From Porphyromonas sp. COT-290 OH3588 (GTDB taxonomy: Bacteria > Bacteroidota > Bacteroidia > Bacteroidales > Porphyromonadaceae), in NCBI RefSeq assembly GCF_000769075.1, contig NZ_JRFC01000014.1, positions 346,889 through 410,888 on the forward strand: a stretch of DNA of 64,000 nt, read 5' to 3'. Made by a program: the position numbers and the translations under genes. Positions within the stretch are counted from its first letter, which is position 1. Each line of letters opens with the position of its first letter. A model generated the notes under the pieces. That model made no database searches. It was not told the origin of the DNA and worked only from the letters and a program-made list of their open reading frames with translations. This document shows, in pieces, positions 18,595-27,435 of this stretch.

Positions 18595-19560
18595 CTACTG
18601 CCCGAATAGCGAGTCCACAAATTCCTTTTTGCGGAAGAGCTGTAGGTCGTCGATGCCCTCACCCAAACCAATGTATTTGACAGGGATTTTGAACTGATCT
18701 GAGATACCGATGACGACACCACCCTTGGCTGTGCCATCAAGTTTCGTAACGGCTAGGGCATTTACCTCCGTTGCTGCGGTGAACTGCTTGGCCTGCTCAA
18801 AAGCATTCTGTCCCGTAGAGCCGTCCAGCACTAGCAGTACTTCGTGTGGCGCATCGGGCACAACCTTCTGCATCACACGCTTGATCTTGCTCAGCTCATT
18901 CATCAACCCAACCTTATTGTGCAGACGTCCAGCCGTGTCGATGATCACGACATCTGCCTCTTGTCGAACCGCTGCGCTCAGCGTATCGTAGGCTACCGAG
19001 GCTGGGTCGGCATTCATCTTTTGTTTGATTAGGGGCGTGTCGGTGCGTGATGCCCAGATCTCGAGCTGCTCAATGGCTGCGGCACGGAAGGTATCGGCTG
19101 CTCCTAGCACAACCTTGAGGCCTGCCTTCTTGAACTGATGCGCTAGCTTGCCAATCGTCGTGGTCTTACCTACGCCATTGACCCCTACCACCATTATGAC
19201 GTATGGCTTCGCTCCCTCGGGAATGCCGAAGGCATCGCCATCGATGACGCCATTCTCGGTCAGCAAGGCTGCGATTTCTTCTCTTAGTAGAGTCGTCAGC
19301 TCACCTGTGGTTACATACTTATCCCGTGCGACACGCTCCTCAATGCGTCGAATGATCTTGAGCGTCGTGTCTACACCTACGTCCGAGGTTACTAGGACGT
19401 CCTCGAGGTCATCGAGCACATCATCATCGACCTTACTCTTACCGGCAATCGCTCGGGTGAGCTTGGAGAAAACATTCTCCTTACTCTTATTAAGCCCTTC
19501 GTCAAGCTGAGCCTTTTCTTCTTCCTTCTTTTTCTTGGAGAAAAAACTAAATAGTCCCAT
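18595..19560 (-). CDS. ftsY: Signal recognition particle receptor FtsY
   Basis: This 321-residue GTPase receives SRP-bound ribosomes at the membrane for co-translational insertion. I chose the ATG at 19560 (MGLFSFFSKKKKEEEK), because an upstream in-frame extension would overlap nspC and adds no conserved sequence. The N domain runs to about residue 95. The G domain has VVGVNGVGKTTTIGKLA, GAADTFRAAA, DTAGR and TKLDGTAKGG, followed by the closing GLGEGIDDLQLF signature. The short Lys/Glu-rich N-terminus replaces the long acidic A domain of E. coli. It begins 7 bp after the nspC stop codon, so the two are probably co-transcribed. Confidence 0.96.
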   Translation of the reverse strand: MGLFSFFSKKKKEEEKAQLDEGLNKSKENVFSKLTRAIAGKSKVDDDVLDDLEDVLVTSDVGVDTTLKIIRRIEERVARDKYVTTGELTTLLREEIAALLTENGVIDGDAFGIPEGAKPYVIMVVGVNGVGKTTTIGKLAHQFKKAGLKVVLGAADTFRAAAIEQLEIWASRTDTPLIKQKMNADPASVAYDTLSAAVRQEADVVIIDTAGRLHNKVGLMNELSKIKRVMQKVVPDAPHEVLLVLDGSTGQNAFEQAKQFTAATEVNALAVTKLDGTAKGGVVIGISDQFKIPVKYIGLGEGIDDLQLFRKKEFVDSLFGQ

Positions 19561-19567
19561 AGTATTT

Positions 19568-20707
19568 CTAGTCCATACGGTTTTTATAATCCTCGTAGCT
19601 ATACTCACGAAGCATCTGTAGAGAGCCATCTAAGCGACGGAAGGCTATCGAGGGATGCGGAATGCCATTGAACATATTCGTCTTGACTGTGGTATAGTGC
19701 AGCATATCCTCAAAAATAATCCGCTGGCCGATCTCTAGAGGTTGCTCAAACGCCCAATAGCCGATGAAGTCGCCACTCAGGCAGCTATTCCCCCCGATGC
19801 GGTAGGTATGTGGAGTCTCGGTATGCGTCTGCACAATGCGTGCACCTCGTATGGCTGGTTGGTAAGGCATCTCCAGACAGTCGGGCATATGGCAGGTAAA
19901 AGATACATCAACAATAGCAGTCTTGATGCCATGATGCTCCACGAGGTCTATGATCGTCGCCTCGAGATAGCCCGTTTGCCAAGCGAAAGCACTCCCCGGC
20001 TCGAGAATGAGCTTGAGGTGCGGATGTCGCTCGCCGAAGGAGCGGAGCGTCTGCACGAGGTGATCTACATTATAGTCCTTGCGTGTCATCAGGTGTCCAC
20101 CACCCATATTGAGCCACTTGGCCTGCTCTAGAGCCTTGGGGAAGTTACGCTCGACAATCTCGAGCACCTCGCTTAGGTTCTCGGCATCGCCCTCGCAGAG
20201 GACATGCAGATGCAGCCCCTCAATACCCTCGGGGAGCCTATCGCCCAGCTCGCTAGCCGTCACGCCAAATCGAGAACCGGGAGCACAAGGATTGTATAGA
20301 TCCGTTTCGACCACAGAATACTCAGGATTGATGCGCAGGCCAAAGGACACACCTTGGCTTGCCTCTATCTGCTCACGGAGAAGCTCAATTTGGCTCAGCG
20401 AGTTGAAAGTAACGTGACTACTATATTTAAGGATCGTAGGGAAATTCTCGGGCGTATAACCGGGGCTAAACGTATGAGCAGGCGCACCCATCTCTTCGTA
20501 AGCTAGCTGAGCCTCGTAGATAGAGCTGGCCGTACTGTGCTTGATGTATTCGCGGAATACGGGGAACGTTTTCCAGAGCGCATAGGCCTTGAATGCTAGA
20601 ATAACTTCAGCACCACTTCGTTCGGCAACTGAACGGATTAGCTCCAAGTTGCGGCGTAGTAGGCTTTCCTCTAGCACGTAGCAAGGTGACGGAATGTTAT
20701 TGTTCAT
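19568..20707 (-). CDS. nspC: Carboxynorspermidine decarboxylase
   Basis: This 379-residue PLP enzyme of the alanine-racemase-fold decarboxylases makes (nor)spermidine from its carboxy precursor. It is the last step of the alternative spermidine pathway common in Bacteroidetes. Lys40 in ILAFKAYALW is the expected PLP lysine. Further landmarks are HLHVLCEGDAENL, NMGGGHLMTRKDY, LILEPGSAFAWQTGYL and GNSCLSGDFIGYW. The partner dehydrogenase gene is not in the window. It has its own promoter and leads into ftsY. Confidence 0.95.
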   Translation of the reverse strand: MNNNIPSPCYVLEESLLRRNLELIRSVAERSGAEVILAFKAYALWKTFPVFREYIKHSTASSIYEAQLAYEEMGAPAHTFSPGYTPENFPTILKYSSHVTFNSLSQIELLREQIEASQGVSFGLRINPEYSVVETDLYNPCAPGSRFGVTASELGDRLPEGIEGLHLHVLCEGDAENLSEVLEIVERNFPKALEQAKWLNMGGGHLMTRKDYNVDHLVQTLRSFGERHPHLKLILEPGSAFAWQTGYLEATIIDLVEHHGIKTAIVDVSFTCHMPDCLEMPYQPAIRGARIVQTHTETPHTYRIGGNSCLSGDFIGYWAFEQPLEIGQRIIFEDMLHYTTVKTNMFNGIPHPSIAFRRLDGSLQMLREYSYEDYKNRMD

Positions 20708-20737
20708 TTAATTATAGTCGTATCATCTTTATTTGTA

Positions 20738-20745
20738 CAAAGATA
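20738..20745 (-). promoter_or_regulatory. -7 box of nspC-ftsY
   Basis: CAAAGATA (TATCTTTG on the minus strand), 30 bp before the nspC start. CAAA at 20758-20761 is a possible but closely spaced upstream element. Confidence 0.55.
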
Positions 20746-20965
20746 AAAAACTGTTTGCAAACCTTGCTGTCCTCGCCCAGCTCCTCTCTTCAGGCGGATA
20801 GAGAGCAGTGGAGATAGCCCTCAAATATCGGCTCCAATCCCTTGGGTACAACGAGCTGCGGACTTGCTCCTCGCCCCCTATCTCTCCTGCTATTTTAAGC
20901 AACGACAGCAGCACTCCTTTTCGGAGCGAAACAATTAAATTTATATAATTTTCAATAAAATTAGA

Positions 20966-20973
20966 TATCTTTG
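20966..20973 (+). promoter_or_regulatory. -7 box of mscL
   Basis: TATCTTTG within an AT-rich stretch, 42 bp upstream of the mscL ATG. Confidence 0.6.
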
Positions 20974-21015
20974 CCTTGATTATTCCAATACGAATCATTT
21001 AATACAAATAGACAA

Positions 21016-21459
21016 ATGGGAAAGTTTATCCAAGAGTTTAAGGATTTTGCGATGAAGGGCAATGTAATGGATATGGCAGTGGGTATCATCATTGGTGGTG
21101 CCTTTGGCAAGATCGTCAGCTCTTTTGTCAATGACATCATCATGCCTCCTATCGGCGTTCTGCTTGGAGGTGTCAATTTTACAGACCTCAAGCTCACCCT
21201 CAAAGAGGGCGTAGCAGAGCAAGTGAATGCCGCTGGCGAGGTAGTTAGCCCTGCCGTAGAGGCTGTAACGCTCAACTACGGTAGCTTCCTACAAGTGACT
21301 GTAGACTTCTTGATCATCGCTCTAGCTATCTTCCTCATGGTGAAGGGGGTTAATAGCCTACGCAAGAAGCAGGAAGAAGCACCTGCCGAGCCTGCAGCAG
21401 ATCCAGCAGATATCGCTCTACTCAAGGAAATCCGCGACGAACTCAAGAAGCGCAACTAG
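21016..21459 (+). CDS. mscL: Large-conductance mechanosensitive channel
   Basis: MscL is a homopentameric inner-membrane valve that opens under osmotic downshock. The 147-residue protein begins with the amphipathic helix [21 protein letters not shown]1 is [20 protein letters not shown] and TM2 is [21 protein letters not shown] cytoplasmic helix bundle at the C-terminus ends [15 protein letters not shown]. The Pro/Ala-rich linker [10 protein letters not shown] is normal for the family. It is monocistronic, with a promoter box 42 bp upstream and a hairpin terminator downstream. Confidence 0.97.
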   Translation: MGKFIQEFKDFAMKGNVMDMAVGIIIGGAFGKIVSSFVNDIIMPPIGVLLGGVNFTDLKLTLKEGVAEQVNAAGEVVSPAVEAVTLNYGSFLQVTVDFLIIALAIFLMVKGVNSLRKKQEEAPAEPAADPADIALLKEIRDELKKRN

Positions 21460-21526
21460 TACGATCATCCTAGACCTCCCCTCGAGGCTCTGGGTATCGT
21501 ATAGCAACCAAACAACCTAGACACCC

Positions 21527-21568
21527 AAGGGCGGTGTGCTGAAATACAAATTTCGGCACATCGCCTTT
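21527..21568 (+). terminator. Terminator of mscL
   Basis: Stem of about 18 bp with three G-T pairs (arms 21527-21544 and 21551-21568), followed by a T run. Confidence 0.75.
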
Positions 21569-21710
21569 TGATTTCGGCCACTCCTCTATGAGAAACGAAA
21601 GAGCAGCAAGTCGTTCATCATCTTTTTAGGTTAAGAAACGTAAAAAACCAAGGGGATTTTGGCTGAGGAGAGAGGGCTCTTGCTATGGAATAGTAAGCCA
21701 ATCGGCAAGA

Positions 21711-22034
21711 ATTGGAGGACTAATCTAAACGGATTGGTGGGCTAATCCTCTCAGAGGTGCCCACTCATCTGAGAGGATTGATGGGAAGAAATCTCCCAAA
21801 GTCGTGCATGCACGAAGACAATTACAGCAGGCAGCACAACAAACGGACTAAAATCTAGACACTTACAGAAAGCTCGTTTTAGGCGGTTATTTTCACTCGG
21901 CTGGGAGCAAGTGCACAAGAGAGGTCAAGCGCAATCTAGAGCCTCCTAGAGGCCAAATACGCGATCTACCGTTTTTGACCCACGCTCAAGGCATTTCTCT
22001 CATCAACATTCTGAAATTTGAGCTAAAATATAAA
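21711..22034 (+). repeat. Dispersed intergenic element, copy C
   Basis: The first 12-mer is decayed (ATTGGAGGACTA at 21711) and the second is intact (ATTGATGGGAAG at 21777), 66 bp apart. AAATACG starts at 21955 (178 bp later), CATCAAC at 22001 and TATAAA ends at 22034. Between the 12-mers, AATCCTCTCAG (21744-21754) pairs perfectly with CTGAGAGGATT (21769-21779), which runs into the second 12-mer. This competes with a GGATTGGTGGGC/GCCCACTCATC hairpin. This is the only copy between tandem genes (mscL and pflB). Confidence 0.85.
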
Positions 22035-22207
22035 TTTTGGTCTTCCCTACTTCTCTCTCAGCACAGCTCTATCCTCCCAATCCACACCATACGACTGACT
22101 AACCCTCCTCGGTAAATTGCTATTAGCTATCGCAAGACATAGCAACACGGAGTGGGACATCGGCTACTAGACTTACACCCTCTGCTAGAATTATCTGATT
22201 AGTGGGC

Positions 22208-22223
22208 TGTCACATCTGTGACG
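22208..22223. promoter_or_regulatory. CRP/FNR-like palindrome upstream of pflB
   Basis: TGTCACATCTGTGACG consists of TGTCAC and GTGACG half-sites separated by four bases. It lies about 285 bp upstream of the pflB ATG. Its layout matches the palindrome upstream of hcp at 51177. Binding by a Crp/Fnr-type regulator, perhaps the one encoded at 25485, is an inference. Confidence 0.45.
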
Positions 22224-22506
22224 CACTGAGCAAAATCTGAGGACTAATTTTGCTCAAAATATCAGGACGTTCGTTAATCTCATTGCAGCAATCAATGCCT
22301 GTCAATACCTATTAATCGGTATTTTCATAAAGTATTTAGATTAATAGATGCGATATGTTTAATTTTGCTACGCAAAGAGAACGGCAGCCACCAGATCAAA
22401 ACCTCACTCTACGAGGACACGCTGAAGCTATAGCTCTTGGCGAACATTAGGTTAGGTGTGGTCGGTCGCCGTGTATTTAACTCGTCATTCATCAAAAAAT
22501 GCTGTA

Positions 22507-24738
22507 ATGCAACAACAACCGAACTTCAAACGTGGTGCTTGGGAGCACGAACTCAATGTCCGTGACTTCATCGCACTCAACATTACGCCCTACGATGGCG
22601 ATGCGAGCTTCCTATGCGGCCCAACCGAGAAGACTCGTAAGATCTGGGACCTCTGTCTAGAAGCACTCAAAGAGGAGCGTGACAACAATGGCGTTCGCTC
22701 TATCGACACCAAAACCATCTCTGGCATCACAGCCTTTGCCCCCGGCTACATCGACAAGGATAATGAGGTAATCGTAGGTCTACAGACCGACGAGGTGCTT
22801 CGCCGTGCGATGAAGCCCTTCGGTGGCTACAAGGTGGTGGAGAAAGCTGTACACGAGAATGGCCTCGAAGTAGACCCTCGTGTAACGGATATCTTCACCA
22901 ACTACCGCAAGACGCACAACGATGGGGTGTTTGATGTGTACACGGACGAGATCCGCAAGTTCCGCTCCTTGAGCTTCCTCACGGGGCTACCAGACAACTA
23001 TGCCCGTGGTCGCATCATCGGCGACTACCGCCGTCTTGCCCTCTATGGTGCCGACCGTCTGATCGCATGGAAGAAGGCAGACCTAGCCGCTCTACTTGGC
23101 CCTATGACCGAGGAGCGCATTCGTCTGCGTGAGGAGGTAGCCGAGCAGATCAAGGCACTTCACGAGATTGTACAGATGGCTGCGGATCACGGCTTCGATG
23201 TTCGCCGCCCTGCCTACACAGCTCAAGAGGCTGTACAGTGGGTATACTTCGCTTATCTAGCTGCCGTCAAGGATCAGGACGGCGCTGCTATGTCGCTAGG
23301 TAACGTGTCTGGGTTCCTAGACATCTATATCCAGTACGATCAGGAGCACAACGGCCTAAGCGAAGAGCTGGCGCAGGAGCTCATCGACCAGTTCGTCATC
23401 AAGCTACGTATGGTACGCCACCTACGCATGAATGCCTACAACGAGATCTTCGCTGGCGACCCAACATGGGTAACGGAGTCTATCGGTGGTCGCCTCTTCG
23501 ACGGTCGTCACAAGGTAACCAAGACGAGCTTCCGCTTCCTCAATACACTCTACAACCTCGGCCCAAGCCCAGAGCCCAACATCACGCTGCTCTGGTCGCC
23601 AAGTCTACCGGAGGGCTTCAAGCAGTTCGCCGCTCAGGTATCTATCGACACGTCTTCTATCCAGTATGAGAATGACGATCTGATGCGCTCTACACGCCAC
23701 TCGGACGACTACGGGATTGCCTGCTGTGTGTCCTTCCAAGACATCGGTAAGCATATCCAGTTCTTCGGGGCACGTACGAACCTAGCCAAGGCTCTCCTGT
23801 TGGCGATCAACGGCGGACGCTGCGAGGCTACTGGCACGGTGATGCTCGAGAATATCCCAGAGCTCAAGGGCGATGTACTCAACTTCGACGAAGTATGGGC
23901 CAACTACCTCGTAGTGCTCAAGGAGGTAGCACGCATCTACAACGAGTCGATGAACATCATACACTACATGCACGACAAGTACTACTACGAACGTGCTCAG
24001 ATGGCTTTCATCGACACGAACCCACGCATCAACCTAGCCTACGGTGTAGCAGGTCTATCCATCGCAGCCGACTCACTCTCCGCCATTAAGTATGCCAAGG
24101 TAATGCCTAAGCGCAACGAGAAGGGACTGACCGAGGGCTTCACCATCGAGGGCGAATTCCCTTGCTATGGCAACGACGACGACCGTGTAGACAGCATCGC
24201 CACCGAGCTGACGAGCCTCTTCTCTCGTATGCTACGTGATCTACCTATATACAAGGGCGCAGAGCCTACGCTATCGGTGCTGACCATTACCTCCAACGTG
24301 ATGTATGGTAAGAACACTGGTGCTACGCCAGACGGACGTGAGGCTGGTACGGCCTTCGCTCCCGGAGCGAACCCCATGCACGGCCGTGACAACCACGGAG
24401 CGATCGCCTCACTCAGCTCAGTGGCCAAGCTCGACTACGCAGACGCAGAGGACGGCATCAGCAATACCTTCAGCATCATTCCACACTCTCTAGGGTCTAA
24501 TAAGGAAGAGCAGGTAGAGAACCTTATCGCTATGATGGACGGTTACTTTACTAAGGGTGCACACCACCTCAACGTCAATGTGCTCAACCGTGAGATGCTC
24601 GAGGACGCTATGGAGCACCCAGAGAACTACCCACAGCTGACGATCCGTGTGTCGGGCTATGCGGTGAACTTCATCAAGCTCAGCCGTGAGCATCAGCTCG
24701 AGGTGATCTCTCGCTCATTCCACAAGAGAATCAGATAA
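22507..24738 (+). CDS. pflB: Pyruvate formate-lyase (formate C-acetyltransferase)
   Basis: This glycyl-radical enzyme splits pyruvate with CoA into acetyl-CoA and formate under anoxic conditions. I chose the ATG at 22507 ([20 protein letters not shown]) because its first residues align with known PflB starts. An upstream in-frame ATG at 22456 would add 17 unrelated residues. The protein is then 743 residues. The catalytic cysteine pair Cys406-Cys407 lies in [12 protein letters not shown]. The radical Gly717 lies in [12 protein letters not shown] near the C-terminus. It begins a cluster with its activase (12 bp downstream) and a Crp-type regulator. The leader is long and carries a palindrome and an element copy. 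Confidence 0.97.
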   Translation: MQQQPNFKRGAWEHELNVRDFIALNITPYDGDASFLCGPTEKTRKIWDLCLEALKEERDNNGVRSIDTKTISGITAFAPGYIDKDNEVIVGLQTDEVLRRAMKPFGGYKVVEKAVHENGLEVDPRVTDIFTNYRKTHNDGVFDVYTDEIRKFRSLSFLTGLPDNYARGRIIGDYRRLALYGADRLIAWKKADLAALLGPMTEERIRLREEVAEQIKALHEIVQMAADHGFDVRRPAYTAQEAVQWVYFAYLAAVKDQDGAAMSLGNVSGFLDIYIQYDQEHNGLSEELAQELIDQFVIKLRMVRHLRMNAYNEIFAGDPTWVTESIGGRLFDGRHKVTKTSFRFLNTLYNLGPSPEPNITLLWSPSLPEGFKQFAAQVSIDTSSIQYENDDLMRSTRHSDDYGIACCVSFQDIGKHIQFFGARTNLAKALLLAINGGRCEATGTVMLENIPELKGDVLNFDEVWANYLVVLKEVARIYNESMNIIHYMHDKYYYERAQMAFIDTNPRINLAYGVAGLSIAADSLSAIKYAKVMPKRNEKGLTEGFTIEGEFPCYGNDDDRVDSIATELTSLFSRMLRDLPIYKGAEPTLSVLTITSNVMYGKNTGATPDGREAGTAFAPGANPMHGRDNHGAIASLSSVAKLDYADAEDGISNTFSIIPHSLGSNKEEQVENLIAMMDGYFTKGAHHLNVNVLNREMLEDAMEHPENYPQLTIRVSGYAVNFIKLSREHQLEVISRSFHKRIR

Positions 24739-24750
24739 TCACCACAGACA

Positions 24751-25479
24751 ATGCTTCGAATACATTCATTCGAATCCTTGGGAACTTTCGACGGGCCGGG
24801 TATCCGGCTCGTCGTTTTCCTACAGGGCTGCAATTTTCGCTGCCTCTATTGCGCCAACCCCGACACGATCCCAATCGGTCAGGACGGCAAACTCGTAGAG
24901 CCCAGTGAGGTGCTACGCCGCGCGATCAATGAGAAGCCTTTTTTCGGCAAGCGAGGCGGTATTACCTTCAGCGGGGGGGAACCGACCGTGCAGGCCAAAG
25001 AGCTCATCCCGCTCTGCCACGACCTCAAGGCCGCAGGTATCCATATCTGTCTGGACACGAATGGGAGTATTCACAATCAGCACGTCCGAGAGCTGTGGGA
25101 GCTAGTGGATCTAGTCCTACTGGACTGCAAACAGATCAACCCCGAGCGACACAAGCTCCTGACGATGCTCGACAATAAGCGCACGCTCGAGACGGCGCAG
25201 ATCCTCGCCGAGATGGGCAAGCCCGTTCGCCTGCGCTACGTACTCGTGCCGGGCTATAGCGATGCCGAGGAGGATCTACACGCTTTGGGCAAACACTTCG
25301 GCGGATTTGCCAATATCGAGCGCCTAGAGATCCTCCCCTACCATACCTACGGCAAACACAAATACGAAACTCTCGGCCAGCCCTATGCCCTAGAGGCCAT
25401 TCACGAGCCTACGCCCGAGGAGGTAGACCGAGCCGTAGCTATCCTCTCGCCTTACTTCCGTACCGTCTGGACACAGTAG
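24751..25479 (+). CDS. pflA: Pyruvate formate-lyase activating enzyme
   Basis: This 242-residue radical-SAM enzyme abstracts hydrogen from the PflB glycine to create the radical. The cluster motif CNFRCLYC has Cys27, Cys31 and Cys34, the standard CxxxCxxC. SAM-binding landmarks GITFSGGEPTVQ and ICLDTNGS follow. The ending EILPYHTYGKHKYETLGQPY is typical of PflA. It sits 12 bp after pflB and 5 bp before the regulator gene, so all three are probably one operon. Confidence 0.96.
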   Translation: MLRIHSFESLGTFDGPGIRLVVFLQGCNFRCLYCANPDTIPIGQDGKLVEPSEVLRRAINEKPFFGKRGGITFSGGEPTVQAKELIPLCHDLKAAGIHICLDTNGSIHNQHVRELWELVDLVLLDCKQINPERHKLLTMLDNKRTLETAQILAEMGKPVRLRYVLVPGYSDAEEDLHALGKHFGGFANIERLEILPYHTYGKHKYETLGQPYALEAIHEPTPEEVDRAVAILSPYFRTVWTQ

Positions 25480-25484
25480 GCGCT

Positions 25485-26084
25485 ATGAATCAGTTCTTCA
25501 CACCTATTACCTCGTCCATCAATCCAGACATCGTCTTGGAGGACATCGAGCTAGAGCTCGTACGAGCAGCTTGTACACGCAAGCAGCTAGCCAAAGGCGA
25601 CTTCCTCCTGACCCATGGGCAGCGGTGCCGCCATACTTTTTTCATCGAGCGAGGGCTGGTACGTCAGTACTCAATCGACCCCAAGGGCAAGGAACACATC
25701 TTATTCTTTGCTGCCGAAGGGGCTTTCCTCGACAATATCGAGGCGGTTCACTTCAACGCTCCCTCGTCCTACTTCATTCAAGCCATTGAGCCGACAGATG
25801 TACTCCTCATCAGCGAGGAGGCTCTCGCAGAGCTAGCTAAGCGCCTGCCTCACTTCTCCGATCTACACAGTCGGCTTCTCTATCAGCACATCATGCATCA
25901 GCACAAGCGTATCACCCAGCTACAGTCGAGCTCCGCCGAGGATCGGTATATGACTTTCGTACGCGATTACCCCGAGATGATGCTCCGTGTGCCACAGCTC
26001 ATGATCGCATCATACCTTGGCATTACCCCAGAGAGCCTCAGCCGAGTAAGGAAGGCTTTAGCCGACAAAAACTTCAAACGATAA
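25485..26084 (+). CDS. Crp/Fnr family transcriptional regulator
   Basis: This 199-residue regulator has an N-terminal cyclic-nucleotide-binding-like beta roll (RKQLAKGDFLLTHGQRCRHT, then FFIERGLVRQYSIDPKGKEH). A dimer helix follows. The C-terminus is a winged-helix part with recognition segment MIASYLGITPESLSRVRKAL. I see no four-cysteine set for an Fnr iron-sulfur cluster, so direct oxygen sensing of that kind is unlikely. It follows pflA by 5 bp, and a terminator begins almost at its stop codon. It may regulate its own operon and hcp, where palindromes of matching design occur. It could be an HcpR-like or another Crp-type protein; I cannot tell which. Confidence 0.85.
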   Translation: MNQFFTPITSSINPDIVLEDIELELVRAACTRKQLAKGDFLLTHGQRCRHTFFIERGLVRQYSIDPKGKEHILFFAAEGAFLDNIEAVHFNAPSSYFIQAIEPTDVLLISEEALAELAKRLPHFSDLHSRLLYQHIMHQHKRITQLQSSSAEDRYMTFVRDYPEMMLRVPQLMIASYLGITPESLSRVRKALADKNFKR

Positions 26085-26088
26085 TTAT

Positions 26089-26123
26089 GAAAGAGGGCAT
26101 TGCCGTTGGCAATGCCCTCTTTC
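26089..26123 (+). terminator. Terminator of pflB-pflA-crp
   Basis: Perfect 16-bp arms GAAAGAGGGCATTGCC and its complement around GTT, starting 5 bases after the regulator stop codon. It also shows that the pirin gene starts further downstream. Confidence 0.85.
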
Positions 26124-26184
26124 ATTTCTTAGGCTTTCATCTTCGTTCTTACCATAGGTCAATGCACAGGGCTAGCAATGGCCG

Positions 26185-26192
26185 TACCTTTG
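26185..26192 (+). promoter_or_regulatory. -7 box of the pirin gene
   Basis: TACCTTTG matches the consensus and lies 30 bp upstream of the chosen ATG at 26222. Confidence 0.5.
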
Positions 26193-26221
26193 TATCATCA
26201 AACGATATAATTAATGAAGCA

Positions 26222-27097
26222 ATGACTAAGAAAATTCAGTTCGTGGCTGCTCCTCAAGAATCCCACTGGGTAGGGGACGGCTTCAAGGTACACAACTTGA
26301 TCCCCAGCTTGCCGGGGCTAAGTATGAAGGAGATGGACCCTTTCATCATGCTAGACTACAATGCGCTGATGCAAGTCGAGCCTCACGAAGTGCCTCGAGG
26401 CGTGGGCGTTCATCCGCATCGTGGGTTCGAGACGGTGACCATCGCCTATGAAGGCAAGGTAGAGCATCACGACAGCGGTGGCGGTGGCGGTATCATCGGA
26501 ACTGGCGATGTGCAGTGGATGACGGCTGCCTCCGGAGTACTACACAAAGAGTACTACGAGCGCCAGTGGTGCAGGCAGGGGGGAGCCTTCCAAATGGTTC
26601 AGCTCTGGACAAACCTCCCTGCCAAAGATAAGATGAATCCACCCGCCTATCAGGCTATTGCCAACGCAGATATGGGACGGCAGGAACTAGACGACGGCAA
26701 GAGCTTCATTGAAGTGATCGCTGGGCAGTATGGGGAGGTTCAAGGACCGGCCAAGACACATTCGCCAATCCACATGATGAATGCAAAGCTCTTCGACGGA
26801 GCCAAAGCCGAATTCTCCTTCCCTGCTCACTACAATACACTGGTACTCGTCATCTCTGGTCAAGTACTCGTCAATGGTACGGAGGTAGCGACCGATCATC
26901 TGGTCAAGTTCGCCAACGAGGGAGAGTCGTTCAGCATTCAAGCCCTTGGGGAGCATGCGGTAGCACTTGTCCTCAGCGGCGAACCGATCAACGAACCGAT
27001 CGCAGCCTATGGCCCATTCGTGATGAATACTCCGGGGGAAATCAAACAAGCTTTCATAGACTACAACCTAGGGAAATTTGGGTATCTGGAGGATTAA
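26222..27097 (+). CDS. Pirin family protein
   Basis: This 291-residue bicupin protein is pirin-like. The start at 26222 (MTKKIQFVAAPQESHWVGDG) lies after a promoter box and a terminator that occupy the upstream in-frame extension. The metal-site region includes GVGVHPHRGFETVTIAYEGK and VEHHDSGGGGGIIGTGDVQW, giving the His/His/His/Glu-type ligands of the first cupin. The C-terminal cupin ends in LSGEPINEPIAAYGPFVMNT. Some pirins act as quercetin dioxygenases and others as redox-linked co-regulators, so the role here is undetermined. It is monocistronic with its own terminator. Confidence 0.9.
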   Translation: MTKKIQFVAAPQESHWVGDGFKVHNLIPSLPGLSMKEMDPFIMLDYNALMQVEPHEVPRGVGVHPHRGFETVTIAYEGKVEHHDSGGGGGIIGTGDVQWMTAASGVLHKEYYERQWCRQGGAFQMVQLWTNLPAKDKMNPPAYQAIANADMGRQELDDGKSFIEVIAGQYGEVQGPAKTHSPIHMMNAKLFDGAKAEFSFPAHYNTLVLVISGQVLVNGTEVATDHLVKFANEGESFSIQALGEHAVALVLSGEPINEPIAAYGPFVMNTPGEIKQAFIDYNLGKFGYLED

Positions 27098-27170
27098 CCC
27101 AAAGCGCAAGCACTCGTTTAGCCCACCCAAAGCCTCGGGAGCGAGGACAAAGAAGTGAACATTATTGAGC

Positions 27171-27202
27171 AAGGCGTGTTGTGATGAGCCACAGCACGCC
27201 TT
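27171..27202 (+). terminator. Terminator of the pirin gene
   Basis: Arms AAGGCGTGTTGTG (27171-27183) and CACAGCACGCCTT (27190-27202), with one G-T type mismatch, followed by T-rich DNA. Confidence 0.7.
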
Positions 27203-27435
27203 TACTCTATGAATATAGATCGAGTATTCGTAGGCCAAAGCATTGATCCACAAGCCAGACAAAAGCCTGCTATGCAACCCTCGAAATTAAGTATCGGGGC
27301 AAAGATTTCTAAAACTCTATGGGGATTTAATGCATTTTGGAAGAAGTAAAAAGCATTACATTCTGAAAAAAGACATTATCTTTGCCACAGAGATATAAAT
27401 TATTAACTAACTACAAACGAATAAGCTCTACTCTT
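27203..27435. other. Promoter gap upstream of the ROK kinase
   Basis: With the 3' flank of the pirin gene this forms a 338-bp gap. It contains the promoter box at 27377 and AT-rich DNA around 27295-27370. No further gene is seen. Confidence 0.5.
27377..27384 (+). promoter_or_regulatory. -7 box of the ROK glucokinase gene
   Basis: TATCTTTG lies 52 bp upstream of the ATG at 27436 and inside an in-frame extension, which argues for the downstream start. Confidence 0.55.

Larger units (their letters stand above)
20708..21015. other. 308-bp divergent gap between nspC and mscL
   Basis: It contains the two oppositely directed promoters (20738 and 20966) and no element copy. The stretch 20765-20935 shows no gene that I can support. 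Confidence 0.55.
21569..22506. other. About 940-bp gap upstream of pflB
   Basis: It contains copy C of the dispersed element (21711-22034), a CRP/FNR-like palindrome (22208-22223), an inverted repeat AATACC/GGTATT (22304-22323) and a weak -7-like TATGTTTA near 22353. No gene is visible. Confidence 0.55.

Noticed and set aside
20729-20998. 89-codon minus-strand open frame between nspC and mscL
   Set aside because: It overlaps both promoter boxes of the divergent genes and shows no protein-like pattern.
22304-22323. AATACC/GGTATT inverted repeat as a Rex operator upstream of pflB
   Set aside because: It lacks the TTGTGAA half-site expected for Rex and has an 8-bp spacer. It is noted only as an inverted repeat.
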